Assembly (NCBI GenBank): GCA_002420185.1
Contig: DIHO01000006.1
Span: 114,673-178,672, forward strand
Length of the DNA stretch: 64,000 bases
Direction: 5' to 3'
From: Opitutales bacterium UBA5694
Lineage (GTDB): Bacteria; Verrucomicrobiota; Verrucomicrobiia; Opitutales; Opitutaceae
A model generated the notes under the pieces. It saw only the letters and a list, made by a program, of their open reading frames with translations, made no database searches and was not told where the DNA came from. The position numbers were made by a program, and so were the translations under genes. Positions 19,147 through 27,921 of the stretch are shown here, piece by piece; the first letter of the stretch is position 1, and each line of letters starts with the position of its first letter.

Positions 19147-19319
19147 TGTTGTTAAAACAATAGGGTTTTGAAGAATGGAAGCAATGGTCTTCGACCAATT
19201 TTTCAGATAGACACAATAGATGACTCCCGGTTATCAAAAAATTCAGAAATCTCCCTTCCTCCTCATTAGCGTAAACCGTGTAGTTGACACTGCAAACTTA
19301 CGGTCCAACTTTGTGTTCT

Positions 19320-20450
19320 ATGGCATGGAGGCTCGATCAGCACCTCATAAAAGGAGAAATTCAAAACCGTATTCCGGGCAAGGTAACGGGTCTCATCTGG
19401 CTCAAAGGCTTAAACCAACCGGTAGAGCTGAAACTCAAAGGAAATTGCTACCGCGACTTGGCCGGAGCAAAACTTGTATTCGAAAATCCCGAACCGACTG
19501 TAGGTGATTACACCGGATTGGAGATCTGCCAAGAAGGGGTGGTCGGGGATATAACGGCATCCAAGAAAGTTAAAATTCCAGTCGACACGGAAACCGCGAT
19601 CGGCGAATTTGTTGACGGACAAATCCCATACGTCATTGGCAATTGCCTCTATTTGGAATGGTTCAGCGAGCGAAATGGCCGAGTTCTAATCGAGACGACA
19701 GACTACAGATGGACGGTTACACTTCCACATTGGAGCTTGTCAGAGAACGAGGAAATCGAGCAACGGCTCATGAACCAGCAAGCGATGTTCGACTTCATGG
19801 ACAACTTGGCAAATGCCATAGAACCCGAAGATGACCCACTCTCTTCATCAGGAGAAATGAATGAATTTCAATGGGAGGCGTATTTGCAAAAGTCTGACGC
19901 CCGTACTAATATGCTGATGGAGCTCTTTGAAAAGTATGGGGACGACCCTAATTGCGAAGAGCTTGTCGCTAAAGCCGTGGGCTGGGAAATCGAAAGCATT
20001 GATTATCCAGACGAACAGGATGAGTTGTGGAACGAGGACGGTTTGCTCAAAGAAGGAAAATCTTCCCCCAATGGATATCTGCCCAACCACCCTCTCATTT
20101 CCGAGATGATGGATGTTACCTCCCGGATCTTCTTCGAGACGGAATCTCGAAAATTTTTGAACGAAGAAAGCAGCAATCCATGGAACCAACTCCTGTGGCA
20201 TTCTCAATTGACAGTCAGCAAACTCATTGGAGCCCTTGAAGAGGTCGCGGAAGGCGTCGATCCTGAATCTGGTTTTGTAGTCGCCACCTTAAAGCGGGCC
20301 TTGCATCTTATCCATATGACCATTTCCACCTTGGAAGCGGCTAGTTCCCTCAAAGGAGAAAAGGAATCCTGGCAGGTCGACATTCGAAGAGCCCTCTTCA
20401 GCATAAGAGAATCCACTTTGAACCTCATGCAGGAATACCGTAAGAACTGA
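19320..20450 (+). CDS. conserved-looking hypothetical protein
   Basis: 376 residues from the ATG at 19320 (MAWRLDQHLIKG), chosen over an upstream in-frame start at 19284. I do not recognise a family. The N-terminal third is beta-rich and could be a small barrel (GKVTGLIWLKGLNQPVELKL, then 'LVFENPEPTVGDYTG'), with a middle strand pair RVLIETTDYRWTVTLPHWSL. The C-terminal half is helical and acidic (DDPLSSSGEMNEF, then EVAEGVDPESGFVVATLKRA). It has no signal peptide or membrane helix, so it is probably cytoplasmic. Codon use looks like its neighbours. A single gene, divergent from the M20 peptidase. Confidence 0.7.
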   Translation: MAWRLDQHLIKGEIQNRIPGKVTGLIWLKGLNQPVELKLKGNCYRDLAGAKLVFENPEPTVGDYTGLEICQEGVVGDITASKKVKIPVDTETAIGEFVDGQIPYVIGNCLYLEWFSERNGRVLIETTDYRWTVTLPHWSLSENEEIEQRLMNQQAMFDFMDNLANAIEPEDDPLSSSGEMNEFQWEAYLQKSDARTNMLMELFEKYGDDPNCEELVAKAVGWEIESIDYPDEQDELWNEDGLLKEGKSSPNGYLPNHPLISEMMDVTSRIFFETESRKFLNEESSNPWNQLLWHSQLTVSKLIGALEEVAEGVDPESGFVVATLKRALHLIHMTISTLEAASSLKGEKESWQVDIRRALFSIRESTLNLMQEYRKN

Positions 20451-21257
20451 TTTTTCGGCACTCTGCCGACGCCTACGGATCGCCCCCGAGCGCCAACTTC
20501 AAAGCACTAATATCCAACCAAACTGTCATTTTAACACCAGAAAGAAAAGGGCCGATCTAAACCGACCAGCCCTGAAGGAACGCTGTAATCATAGATTGAA
20601 AAAAGTTCCGACTAAAACGGTGGCGAGCAGCAGTAAGACCGAATAGCCCAATTTTTAGAAAATATAAAGTCATCTTGGAATAGGGCATGTTCGTATAAAC
20701 CAACTGGCATGATGGAATTTTTGACAATAGTTGCTAGTCAAATTCATCACCTTCACCGCAGAACCTGTGTAGTCATCAGCATAATTGGTCATTTCTGGCG
20801 GGAGTGCGAAATCTTCTCGTTGCATAAGGTTTCGAACCAGATTCCGTCCGTTGGTTTGCCCAGAGCACAATTGGAAATAATCCAATCGAGCTCGTAATGA
20901 ATCTTTTCGGTAGTTTCCCTCCAAACCCGCCTAGCTCCTCTGGTCGTATGCAGCACGGCCAAGGCGATTTAAAGCCCCATCGACACAATCGCCCCAACCA
21001 CGAGGATCTAATTTTTAATCGTTATTTTCTTTGTTGGTAATTTTTATTACCTCCAACGATTCAATACGGTCGATCCCTCCCAATAGAGCTATTCCGCTTC
21101 CTCACTTCAGATAATTGAAGCTCCTATGTGAATCGGGCGAAGCTATGAGTAAGTTATCCCTAATGCAGTTGGGTCTACCGAACAACTCTCCTAGTTCAAC
21201 CATCTCAGATTGAAAAACGTTGCCCTCACTCATAATCGCTAAGGAAGATGCTAAGGA
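20451..21257 (-). other. 807-base gap with possible gene relics
   Basis: No intact gene is supported. On the minus strand one frame gives a long series of protein-like pieces separated by single stops: EMVELGELFGRPNCIRDNLL, 'GSGIALLGGIDRIESLEV', 'WGDCVDGALNRLGRAAYDQ' and LMQREDFALPPEMTNYADDY, ending near 20673. This could be another decaying gene, but I recognise no family and another frame looks just as protein-like in part (ELDWIISNCALGKPTD). A small stem TCGGCA-ctc-TGCCGA lies at 20455-20469 right after the previous gene. Confidence 0.3.
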
Positions 21258-21932
21258 GTGAAACCGAGAATCAAACTTGCAGATACCAAAACCGCTGATG
21301 GAGGGATTTTGTCTCTGTTTGAGCAGGATGGGGACTACTCTATCAGCTTTGATGGCCAAGAACTCATGCACTCTCGCTTGAACGCCTCTGAGAAGCTGCT
21401 GGGAGAGCTCGGTCTCGCTCGACTTAAAATGCAATCGATTGAACGCGTTCTCGTAGGTGGACTGGGACTGGGATTCACACTTCAACGTGTCTTAAGCACC
21501 ATCCGTAGGGATTGCCAAATAGATCTCGTGGAACTCTTACCCGATGTCATCGACTGGAACCGCAACCACCTTTCAAAACTCAACGGCTACTTACTTAAAG
21601 ACTCCAGGGTTAAAGCGATCGCTCAAGATGTGATCCAGACGATTAGAGATGCCGAGCCCGAAAAGTACGATGCGATCATCCTGGACGTCGACAACGGGCC
21701 CATCGCTATGGTCTCACCCGGAAATGACTCTCTCTATTCCCAAGCAGGATTATCAGAGCTTTTTCGAGCCCTTCGACCTGGAGGACGGGTGGTCGTGTGG
21801 TCCGCCGGGCCGGATAAGGGATTCGAAAAGCGCCTCATACGAGCGGGTTTCGAAATGACGTCAGTTCCGGCAAAGTCACATGTTTCCGCAAAGCGCACTG
21901 CCTACCTGATTTACGTAGCCGACAAAACCTAG
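21258..21932 (+). CDS. spermidine synthase-like methyltransferase-fold protein
   Basis: 224 residues from a GTG start with AAGGA directly against it. The Rossmann core shows ERVLVGGLGLGFTLQRVL (motif I), 'IDLVELLPDVIDWNR' (motif II) and YDAIILDVDNGP, the pattern of spermidine synthase-like proteins. It is shorter than a full spermidine synthase (about 280 residues) and lacks the N-terminal tetramerisation domain, so it is probably one of the many uncharacterised relatives. It acts in the cytoplasm. It is followed by a second, unrelated methyltransferase gene about 100 bases downstream. Confidence 0.8.
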   Translation: MKPRIKLADTKTADGGILSLFEQDGDYSISFDGQELMHSRLNASEKLLGELGLARLKMQSIERVLVGGLGLGFTLQRVLSTIRRDCQIDLVELLPDVIDWNRNHLSKLNGYLLKDSRVKAIAQDVIQTIRDAEPEKYDAIILDVDNGPIAMVSPGNDSLYSQAGLSELFRALRPGGRVVVWSAGPDKGFEKRLIRAGFEMTSVPAKSHVSAKRTAYLIYVADKT

Positions 21933-22032
21933 TCGGCTTCCCCATGTGATTCTACCTTGCTAACTGATTTCATTTTCCGCTTAGTCTATTCGAAGTCGAT
22001 CCCTTTTTATCCGGCGTCGGCTACTAATCTCC

Positions 22033-22818
22033 GTGAGCTCATTCAAACCAACGAATATTCCTATCTGGAAACGAATCCAGGATCGAATCGGCGTAAAGGT
22101 TTCCAATAAAGGGGCCAAGCTGATTGACGATAGCGGCCTGCCAATTCCAGGTGCTGAATTAAGGCAAGGTGTCGCCGGCAACCCTGATCTAAAATGGTTT
22201 ATAGACGGGGGAGAACTGGGGGTAAAAACAATTGTATCTGTATTGGGTAAGCAAGGGATTGAGTTTGGTTCAAAAGAATCAGTATTGGACTTTGGCTGTG
22301 GCTGCGGAAGAGTCCTTCGGCACTTGGGTCAATATGAGACCGTCCACTTGCACGGTACAGATATCAGTAGACCGAGCATCGCCTGGTGTGATGCGAATTT
22401 AGACTTCGCCATGTTCGGCACGAATCGTCTTCATCCCCCCACCCGATACCGTTCCTCATCCTTTGACTTCATCTACGCTTTTTCCGTATTCACGCATTTG
22501 ACACACGAACTCCAGACACTTTGGATGGCTGAAATGCGTCGACTCCTCAAGCCCGACGGGCTTTTACTGATTACGGTCCATGGAGACCACTATCTAAACC
22601 ACCTCTCTGAATCAGAAAAGGCGGCGTTTTATAACGGCAGATTGGTTATCAAGAGAGGTGAATCCGTAGGCTCAAATCGTTGTGCAGCCTTTCACCCGCA
22701 AAAATTCGTTGCCGATTCTCTCGCTCCTGGAACCGGCTTTAAGGTTGTGGATTTCATTCGTGAGGGTGCGCTGGGAAACCCGAAGCAAGATGCCTATCTC
22801 TTTTCGGCCGATGCCTAG
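22033..22818 (+). CDS. class I SAM-dependent methyltransferase
   Basis: 261 residues starting at GTG. Motif I is SVLDFGCGCGRVLRHLGQY, followed by LHGTDISRPSIAWC and a 'FDFIYAFSVFTHLTHELQ' segment, as in methyltransferases of the Methyltransf_11/25 type. The substrate is unknown. Its last 8 bases overlap the start of the GHL10 hydrolase gene, which suggests co-translation with a secreted glycosidase, an unexpected pairing. No Shine-Dalgarno precedes the GTG. Confidence 0.85.
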   Translation: MSSFKPTNIPIWKRIQDRIGVKVSNKGAKLIDDSGLPIPGAELRQGVAGNPDLKWFIDGGELGVKTIVSVLGKQGIEFGSKESVLDFGCGCGRVLRHLGQYETVHLHGTDISRPSIAWCDANLDFAMFGTNRLHPPTRYRSSSFDFIYAFSVFTHLTHELQTLWMAEMRRLLKPDGLLLITVHGDHYLNHLSESEKAAFYNGRLVIKRGESVGSNRCAAFHPQKFVADSLAPGTGFKVVDFIREGALGNPKQDAYLFSADA

Positions 22819-24280
22819 TCCCTGGTTCAACTTCCTGTCTCAGTGGCTAGTAGTCGCTAACCTCTCATTACTATTTTACCAAGCTAACTCAGTAGGGGCA
22901 TCGGTTAAGCCGCCTAAAATTGATCGGGAATTTCGGGCAGCATGGGTGGCTACGGTCTACAATATCGACTGGCCATCCAAGCCGGGTCTGAAAAAAGAAA
23001 TACAGCAAGAAGAACTGATCAAGTTATTGGATACCGCTCAGGCCAGTGGGCTAAACGCAATCATCCTCCAAGTGCGTCCCGCCGCCGATGCCCTGTATCA
23101 GTCTAACTTCGAACCCTGGTCGCCCTACCTTTCAGGAAAAATGGGTTTAGACCCCGGATACGATCCTCTGAAATTCGCAATTGAGGAGTCTCACGAGCGA
23201 GGACTTGAACTTCATGCTTGGTTCAATCCTTTCCGGGCACAAACCAACTTTAAGAACCAGGTATCCAAAACGCACATTTCGAATACAAGAAAAGACTGGA
23301 TAAAGCATTACGGAGATTACCTTTGGCTCGATCCGGGAAATCCGGAGGTACGTGACTACACGATACAACTCATGCTGGACGTTGTTCAGCGATACGACAT
23401 CGACGGCGTTCACATAGACGACTACTTCTACCCCTATCCGCATCCAACCAACCAGAAACCAGACCCCTTTCCAGATTCTGATACGTTCGAACGATTCGGT
23501 AGGGGAGATCGCGACCCATGGCGACGGGCAAATATAAACGGATTCATCAAGGAACTGTATTCCCAAATCAAAAAAGCTAAGCCATGGGTGAAATTTGGCG
23601 TAAGCCCTTTCGGCATTTGGCGACCCGGAATTCCCAGAGGAACCGAAGCCGGACTGGATGCCTATGGACTGCTGTATGCCGATTCCCGCAAATGGATGCA
23701 CGAGGGTTGGGTGGACTACATGATGCCTCAACTTTATTGGAGTATCGACTCAAAAGGTCAAAGTTTCCCCAAGCTTCTGAACTGGTGGATCAGACAGAAC
23801 AAAAAGAAGCGACATCTGTGGCCAGGCATCGCTACCGATCGCGTCGGTAACCAAAGACCCGCTTACGAGATACAGAAGCAGATCTCGATTATTCGTTCCG
23901 CCAGCAATGGTGCCCCTGGACATTCTCACTGGAGCGCAGACAGTTTGATAAAAGATCAGAAGGGCGTCCAAAAGCTTCTCAAACAAACCGTCTACCAATC
24001 ACCCGCTTTGGTCCCTCCATCCCCTTGGATAAAAGGGGAAAAGCCCGGCTCTCCTGCCATCGCGATCACTCCCGAGGGAAAAGGATACAAAATCCGAATC
24101 GCTCCACAATCGAACATTCGATTCTGGATCCTTCAAACGAAGCAAGGCAAAGAATGGAAGCTCCAGATATTGGAAGGAACAATCGAATCAGCTCGAATCG
24201 GTCCGTCCGAAGTCATCGCCTTTTCCGGCTTGGGACTTACGGGGCTTCAAGGAGAGACCGTAATTTACACCGTCAAATAG
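22811..24280 (+). CDS. GHL10 family secreted glycosyl hydrolase-like protein (DUF187)
   Basis: 489 residues from the ATG at 22811, which overlaps the upstream stop by 8 bases. The long in-frame extension further upstream lies inside the methyltransferase gene and is rejected. After a hydrophobic export signal the mature part begins REFRAAWVATVYNIDWPSKP, the diagnostic opening of the GHL10 (DUF187) TIM-barrel family, followed by LNAIILQVRPAADALY, LHAWFNPFRA, the 'DIDGVHIDDYFYPYP' strand with acidic residues, and VKFGVSPFGIWRP. Members are predicted glycosidases; some act on peptidoglycan-related sugars. A C-terminal beta domain follows residue 400. Confidence 0.9.
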   Translation: MPSPWFNFLSQWLVVANLSLLFYQANSVGASVKPPKIDREFRAAWVATVYNIDWPSKPGLKKEIQQEELIKLLDTAQASGLNAIILQVRPAADALYQSNFEPWSPYLSGKMGLDPGYDPLKFAIEESHERGLELHAWFNPFRAQTNFKNQVSKTHISNTRKDWIKHYGDYLWLDPGNPEVRDYTIQLMLDVVQRYDIDGVHIDDYFYPYPHPTNQKPDPFPDSDTFERFGRGDRDPWRRANINGFIKELYSQIKKAKPWVKFGVSPFGIWRPGIPRGTEAGLDAYGLLYADSRKWMHEGWVDYMMPQLYWSIDSKGQSFPKLLNWWIRQNKKKRHLWPGIATDRVGNQRPAYEIQKQISIIRSASNGAPGHSHWSADSLIKDQKGVQKLLKQTVYQSPALVPPSPWIKGEKPGSPAIAITPEGKGYKIRIAPQSNIRFWILQTKQGKEWKLQILEGTIESARIGPSEVIAFSGLGLTGLQGETVIYTVK

Positions 24281-24366
24281 TAATGGAAAGAAGCAAAAAA
24301 TTCTCAATAGGCTCCTTCCTGAGGATTGACCTAGCACAAACTGAGATTAAGTAATACATTTTAAAC

Positions 24367-25191
24367 GTGAACCAAAACCTCAATACACCCGGAATCGCAA
24401 AAAGTGCAGTTGCTCGCCTTCACGCGGATGGAGGAGCCACTTCGCTCAATGACAACGTAGTAGTGGAAGAGCCCTTGGAAATCCGGATCGGCAATCGCCC
24501 ATTCGTGGTGACAATGCGGACCCCTGGTAACGACAAGGAGCTCGCCGCCGGTTTTATGACAACCGAGGGATTCACTTATTCAAAGTCGGATTTCAAGGAC
24601 ATCGATCGATGTCGCATGGCGTCAAATCCAGAAAACACGATTCGGATACGAATGAGCACGGGTGTGAACCCCGAAAAAATCGAATCTCACCGTTATGGAG
24701 CGATATCAGCTAGTTGTGGCGTTTGTGGAAAAACGTCCATCGAATCTATTAGAAACTCGTATCCAGATATCCAGAGTGACTGTAAAATTGAGCGGGCAAC
24801 TCTACTTTCGCTTCCTGATCGATTGCGAAAAAGTCAAGTTGTCTTTGAAAAGACCGGTGGACTCCACTCCTCCGGACTATTCGACAAAGCGGGCAATCTG
24901 CTTTGTCTCAAAGAGGATGTGGGACGCCACAATGCCCTTGACAAGGTGATCGGCTTTGCACTGCTCAATGACATCTGGCCGCTCGAAAACCATATCCTCA
25001 TGGTTAGCGGTCGTGTTTCTTTCGAAATCATTCAAAAGGCCTTAGCGGCTCGAATTCCTATTGTAGCCGCTGTATCCGCACCTTCATCACTAGCGATTTC
25101 AGTAGCTCGTGAATGCGGAATCACTTTAGTTGGTTTCTTACGAAACCCCACCATGAATGTCTATTCACATCCACACCGAATTTCTAAATAA
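24367..25191 (+). CDS. fdhD: formate dehydrogenase accessory sulfurtransferase
   Basis: 274 residues from GTG. FdhD passes sulfur from the IscS desulfurase to the bis-MGD molybdenum cofactor so that formate dehydrogenases become active. The catalytic C117-GVC120 pair lies in the conserved SASCGVCGKTS. Other family segments are RTPGNDKELAAGFMTTEG, 'VFEKTGGLHSSGLF' and CLKEDVGRHNALDKVIG. No formate dehydrogenase or molybdopterin gene lies in this window, so its client must be encoded elsewhere. The next gene, a sulfatase, starts about 7 bases after its stop. Confidence 0.93.
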   Translation: MNQNLNTPGIAKSAVARLHADGGATSLNDNVVVEEPLEIRIGNRPFVVTMRTPGNDKELAAGFMTTEGFTYSKSDFKDIDRCRMASNPENTIRIRMSTGVNPEKIESHRYGAISASCGVCGKTSIESIRNSYPDIQSDCKIERATLLSLPDRLRKSQVVFEKTGGLHSSGLFDKAGNLLCLKEDVGRHNALDKVIGFALLNDIWPLENHILMVSGRVSFEIIQKALAARIPIVAAVSAPSSLAISVARECGITLVGFLRNPTMNVYSHPHRISK

Positions 25192-25198
25192 CACTTTA

Positions 25199-26857
25199 AT
25201 GACGAAATCTCGAATTCCCATGAACACCTTATGGCATCTCTTAAAAATTGGCGCGTGCATCGCTGCCCTTACCTGTTTCTCGCGGCACGCCGCATCTAAA
25301 CCTAACATCGTTTTCATCATGTCGGACGACCATACCTGGCAAGCGATTGGCAGCTACGGCAGCCACCTAAAAGAAGTTGCCCCCACCGCAAATATTGACC
25401 GTCTGGCCGACGAAGGCATTCTTCTTAAAAACGTCTTCTGCACGAATTCTATCTGCACACCTAGCCGTGCTACCATACTGAGTGGACAATACAGTCACAA
25501 AAATGGAGTCCTTACACTTGCCGATAATTGGAATCGAGACCATCAACCCAACCTAGCCGTCGAAATGCAGAAAGCTGGTTACGAGACTGCGATTATTGGC
25601 AAATGGCACTTGCATTCTGAACCGGTCGGCTTCGACTACTACAAAGTGCTGCCTGGCCAGGGTCTCTATTTTAACCCTCTGCTCAAAGAGAAGGGGAAGC
25701 CATGGAAAGACGCTAACCAGGGAGGGGAGGTGCACGAGGGCCACTCGAGCGATGTCATAGGCAATGAGACCCTGGATTGGCTCCGGGAAAAAAGAACAGG
25801 CGATAAGCCCTTCTTCCTCATGTGCCACTTCAAGGCACCCCACGGTTTGTGGGAGTACGCGCCTCGCTTTAAGGATCTGTATTCAGAAACAGAAATACCA
25901 GAGCCTCATTCCCTTTTCGAGGACAATTCCGATCGCTCCGATGGATCTCGTAATTTCGGAAGTACTGTTGGCCCCACAAACCAAATACGTAATCGCGTTT
26001 CTCGGATGCAGTCTAAAATCTGGCCTAACGGGGCTCTTAATATATCCGGAATGAACGAGAAAGAACAAACCCGTGCCGCCTATCAACGCTATCTAAAAGA
26101 CTACTTACGGTGCGTCGCTGGCATTGACGAAAACGTCGGTCGCATTCTCGACTACTTAGATCAAGCTGGGCTGACTCAGGACACGCTTGTCGTATATACC
26201 AGTGATCAAGGTATGATGCTCGGCGAGCATGATCGCGTTGACAAGCGCTGGGCTTTCGAAGAATCCATGCGCATGCCGTTCATCGTCCGCTATCCAAAGG
26301 AAATTAACGCCAATAGCATCAACAAAGATATCATTAACAACACGGACTTCGCCCCAAGTTTACTTGACTACGCTGGCGTCAAAGCACCGTCGGAAATGCA
26401 AGGGCAGTCCTTTCGCAGAAACCTAGCCGGCAAAACTCCCCGAAACTGGAGGCGTGATACCTACTACCGATACTGGATGCATCGTGCTCACCACGATACT
26501 CCAGCTCACTACGCCCTTAGAACCGAACGCTACAAACTCATATTTTACTACGGTCTTCCGATCCACCCAACCCTCAACGCCATAACCGCCAATAAAACCG
26601 AAGTTGTAACCGAGGCCAACATGCATATGATTTCCTCATGGGATATTTCCAAAGCCAAGCCCACTCCTGCCGGACTAGAACTCTACGATTTGGAGAAAGA
26701 TCCCTATGAACAGCAAAACGTTTACACAGACCCTGTTTACGCTGAAGTTGCCGCAAAACTCAAACAGAGACTTCTCGCTCTGAAAAAAGAAGTTGGCGAC
26801 ATCGACGAACCCTATCAGGAGCTAATAACTCGACGAGAAAAGGCATGGCAGAACTAA
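25199..26857 (+). CDS. secreted S1 sulfatase
   Basis: 552 residues from the first ATG after the fdhD stop; an ATG at 25220 is an alternative and both leave a complete signal peptide. The mature protein begins KPNIVFIMSDDHTWQAIGSY. The activation motif is SICTPSRATILSG (C-x-P-x-R, modified Cys at about residue 86). 'VVYTSDQGMMLGEHDRVDKR' provides the later metal and substrate residues, and the C-terminal 'GLELYDLEKDPYEQQNVY' fits the DUF4976-type end. The length and the SDQGxxLGEHxRxDKR segment resemble glycan sulfatases of marine polysaccharide-degrading bacteria. Substrate unknown. Confidence 0.93.
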   Translation: MTKSRIPMNTLWHLLKIGACIAALTCFSRHAASKPNIVFIMSDDHTWQAIGSYGSHLKEVAPTANIDRLADEGILLKNVFCTNSICTPSRATILSGQYSHKNGVLTLADNWNRDHQPNLAVEMQKAGYETAIIGKWHLHSEPVGFDYYKVLPGQGLYFNPLLKEKGKPWKDANQGGEVHEGHSSDVIGNETLDWLREKRTGDKPFFLMCHFKAPHGLWEYAPRFKDLYSETEIPEPHSLFEDNSDRSDGSRNFGSTVGPTNQIRNRVSRMQSKIWPNGALNISGMNEKEQTRAAYQRYLKDYLRCVAGIDENVGRILDYLDQAGLTQDTLVVYTSDQGMMLGEHDRVDKRWAFEESMRMPFIVRYPKEINANSINKDIINNTDFAPSLLDYAGVKAPSEMQGQSFRRNLAGKTPRNWRRDTYYRYWMHRAHHDTPAHYALRTERYKLIFYYGLPIHPTLNAITANKTEVVTEANMHMISSWDISKAKPTPAGLELYDLEKDPYEQQNVYTDPVYAEVAAKLKQRLLALKKEVGDIDEPYQELITRREKAWQN

Positions 26858-26929
26858 ACCTATTCCACAAGGTTCCCCCTTTTCCTCATCATTTTTTAAA
26901 GCGGCCATTCAACACCCTCTTTCCATAAC

Positions 26930-27910
26930 GTGAAATTTCGATACCTCTTCACTTCTCTCCTACTATTCCAGCTTTTTCCAAATAGCTACCTCCAAGCACA
27001 AAGCGAAAATCAGCTTACTCAAAACGACATCCTCGCCATGTTAGAGGAGTTGTCCAATTGGGGTCGCTGGGGCACGGACGACCAATTGGGAGCCATCAAT
27101 CTTATAACTCCTCAAAAACGTAAAGAGGCCGCTAAACTCGTTCAACTCGGAATATCCGTTTCCCTCGCTCGGGATGTCGAAACAGAGCTTGCCGCCGACA
27201 ACCCGAATCCGTTCCAGCACAAAATGCTTTCGGATGGTCAAAACTTGCATGCCCAGTGGTGCTCGGATAACTTCTCCGTTTCCTACCATGGATTCGCCCA
27301 CTCCCACATCGATTCACTCTGTCACTACGTTCACGAACAAACTCTCTACAACGGGATCTCCGCCAAAGTGGTGACTCCGGAGGGTGCAACAAAACTCGAC
27401 GTAAACAATCTGAAGAACGGCGTCTTTTCTCGAGGCATTCTTTTAGACGTTCCCGCTCTGAAAGGAGTCGACTACCTAGATCCTGGAACCGCGATTTATC
27501 CAAGCGATTTAGATGCTTGGGAAGAAAAGGCAGGCGTCAAAATAGCCAGCGGCGATGTCGTCCTAATCTACACCGGGAGATGGGCGAGGCGTGAAGTCGC
27601 TGGCCCCTGGAACGGTACACAGGCCGGACTGCATGCTACCTCCGCTCGATGGCTGAGGGAACGCGACATCTCCGTTCTGGGAAGCGATGGTGGCAGCGAG
27701 GTATCGCCTTCAGGAATACCAGGCGTGAACAGCCCTATTCATCTTCTAATGCTACACTCTATGGGGGTTCACATGCTTGACAACCTCGATCTTGAAGAGC
27801 TGAGTCAGAAAGCGAAAGAGTTCAAGCGATGGGACTTTCTAATCACTTTCGCTCCGCTCGCAGTCGAAGGGGGAACAGGTTCACCCCTTAACCCAATGGC
27901 CATTTTTTAA
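26930..27910 (+). CDS. secreted cyclase-family metal hydrolase
   Basis: 326 residues from GTG with a signal peptide (FTSLLLFQLFPNSYLQAQ). It belongs to the cyclase / kynurenine formamidase-like fold (PF04199): GRWGTDDQLGAINLITPQKR is the characteristic opening of the longer branch, and the metal site is H-x-D-x-x-x-H in HSHIDSLCH. 'VVLIYTGRWARREVAGP' and LGSDGGSEVSPSG follow in order. Relatives hydrolyse amides or lactone-like bonds; the substrate here is unknown. It stands between a sulfatase and a subtilase on the same strand and is exported like both. Confidence 0.87.
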   Translation: MKFRYLFTSLLLFQLFPNSYLQAQSENQLTQNDILAMLEELSNWGRWGTDDQLGAINLITPQKRKEAAKLVQLGISVSLARDVETELAADNPNPFQHKMLSDGQNLHAQWCSDNFSVSYHGFAHSHIDSLCHYVHEQTLYNGISAKVVTPEGATKLDVNNLKNGVFSRGILLDVPALKGVDYLDPGTAIYPSDLDAWEEKAGVKIASGDVVLIYTGRWARREVAGPWNGTQAGLHATSARWLRERDISVLGSDGGSEVSPSGIPGVNSPIHLLMLHSMGVHMLDNLDLEELSQKAKEFKRWDFLITFAPLAVEGGTGSPLNPMAIF

Positions 27911-27921
27911 AGTCTCGATTG

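Noticed and set aside
20455..20469. Terminator after the hypothetical gene at 19320
   Set aside because: The TCGGCA/TGCCGA stem has T's before it rather than after it, and no T-run follows on either strand.
20600..20665. 20-residue hydrophobic ORF on the minus strand (GYSVLLLLATVLVGTFFNL)
   Set aside because: Very short, preceded by a stop, no start context or neighbour support; noted only as a possible relic piece.
22682..22810. Longer form of the GHL10 hydrolase
   Set aside because: The extension lies wholly inside the methyltransferase gene in another frame and has no export signal; the ATG at 22811 gives one.
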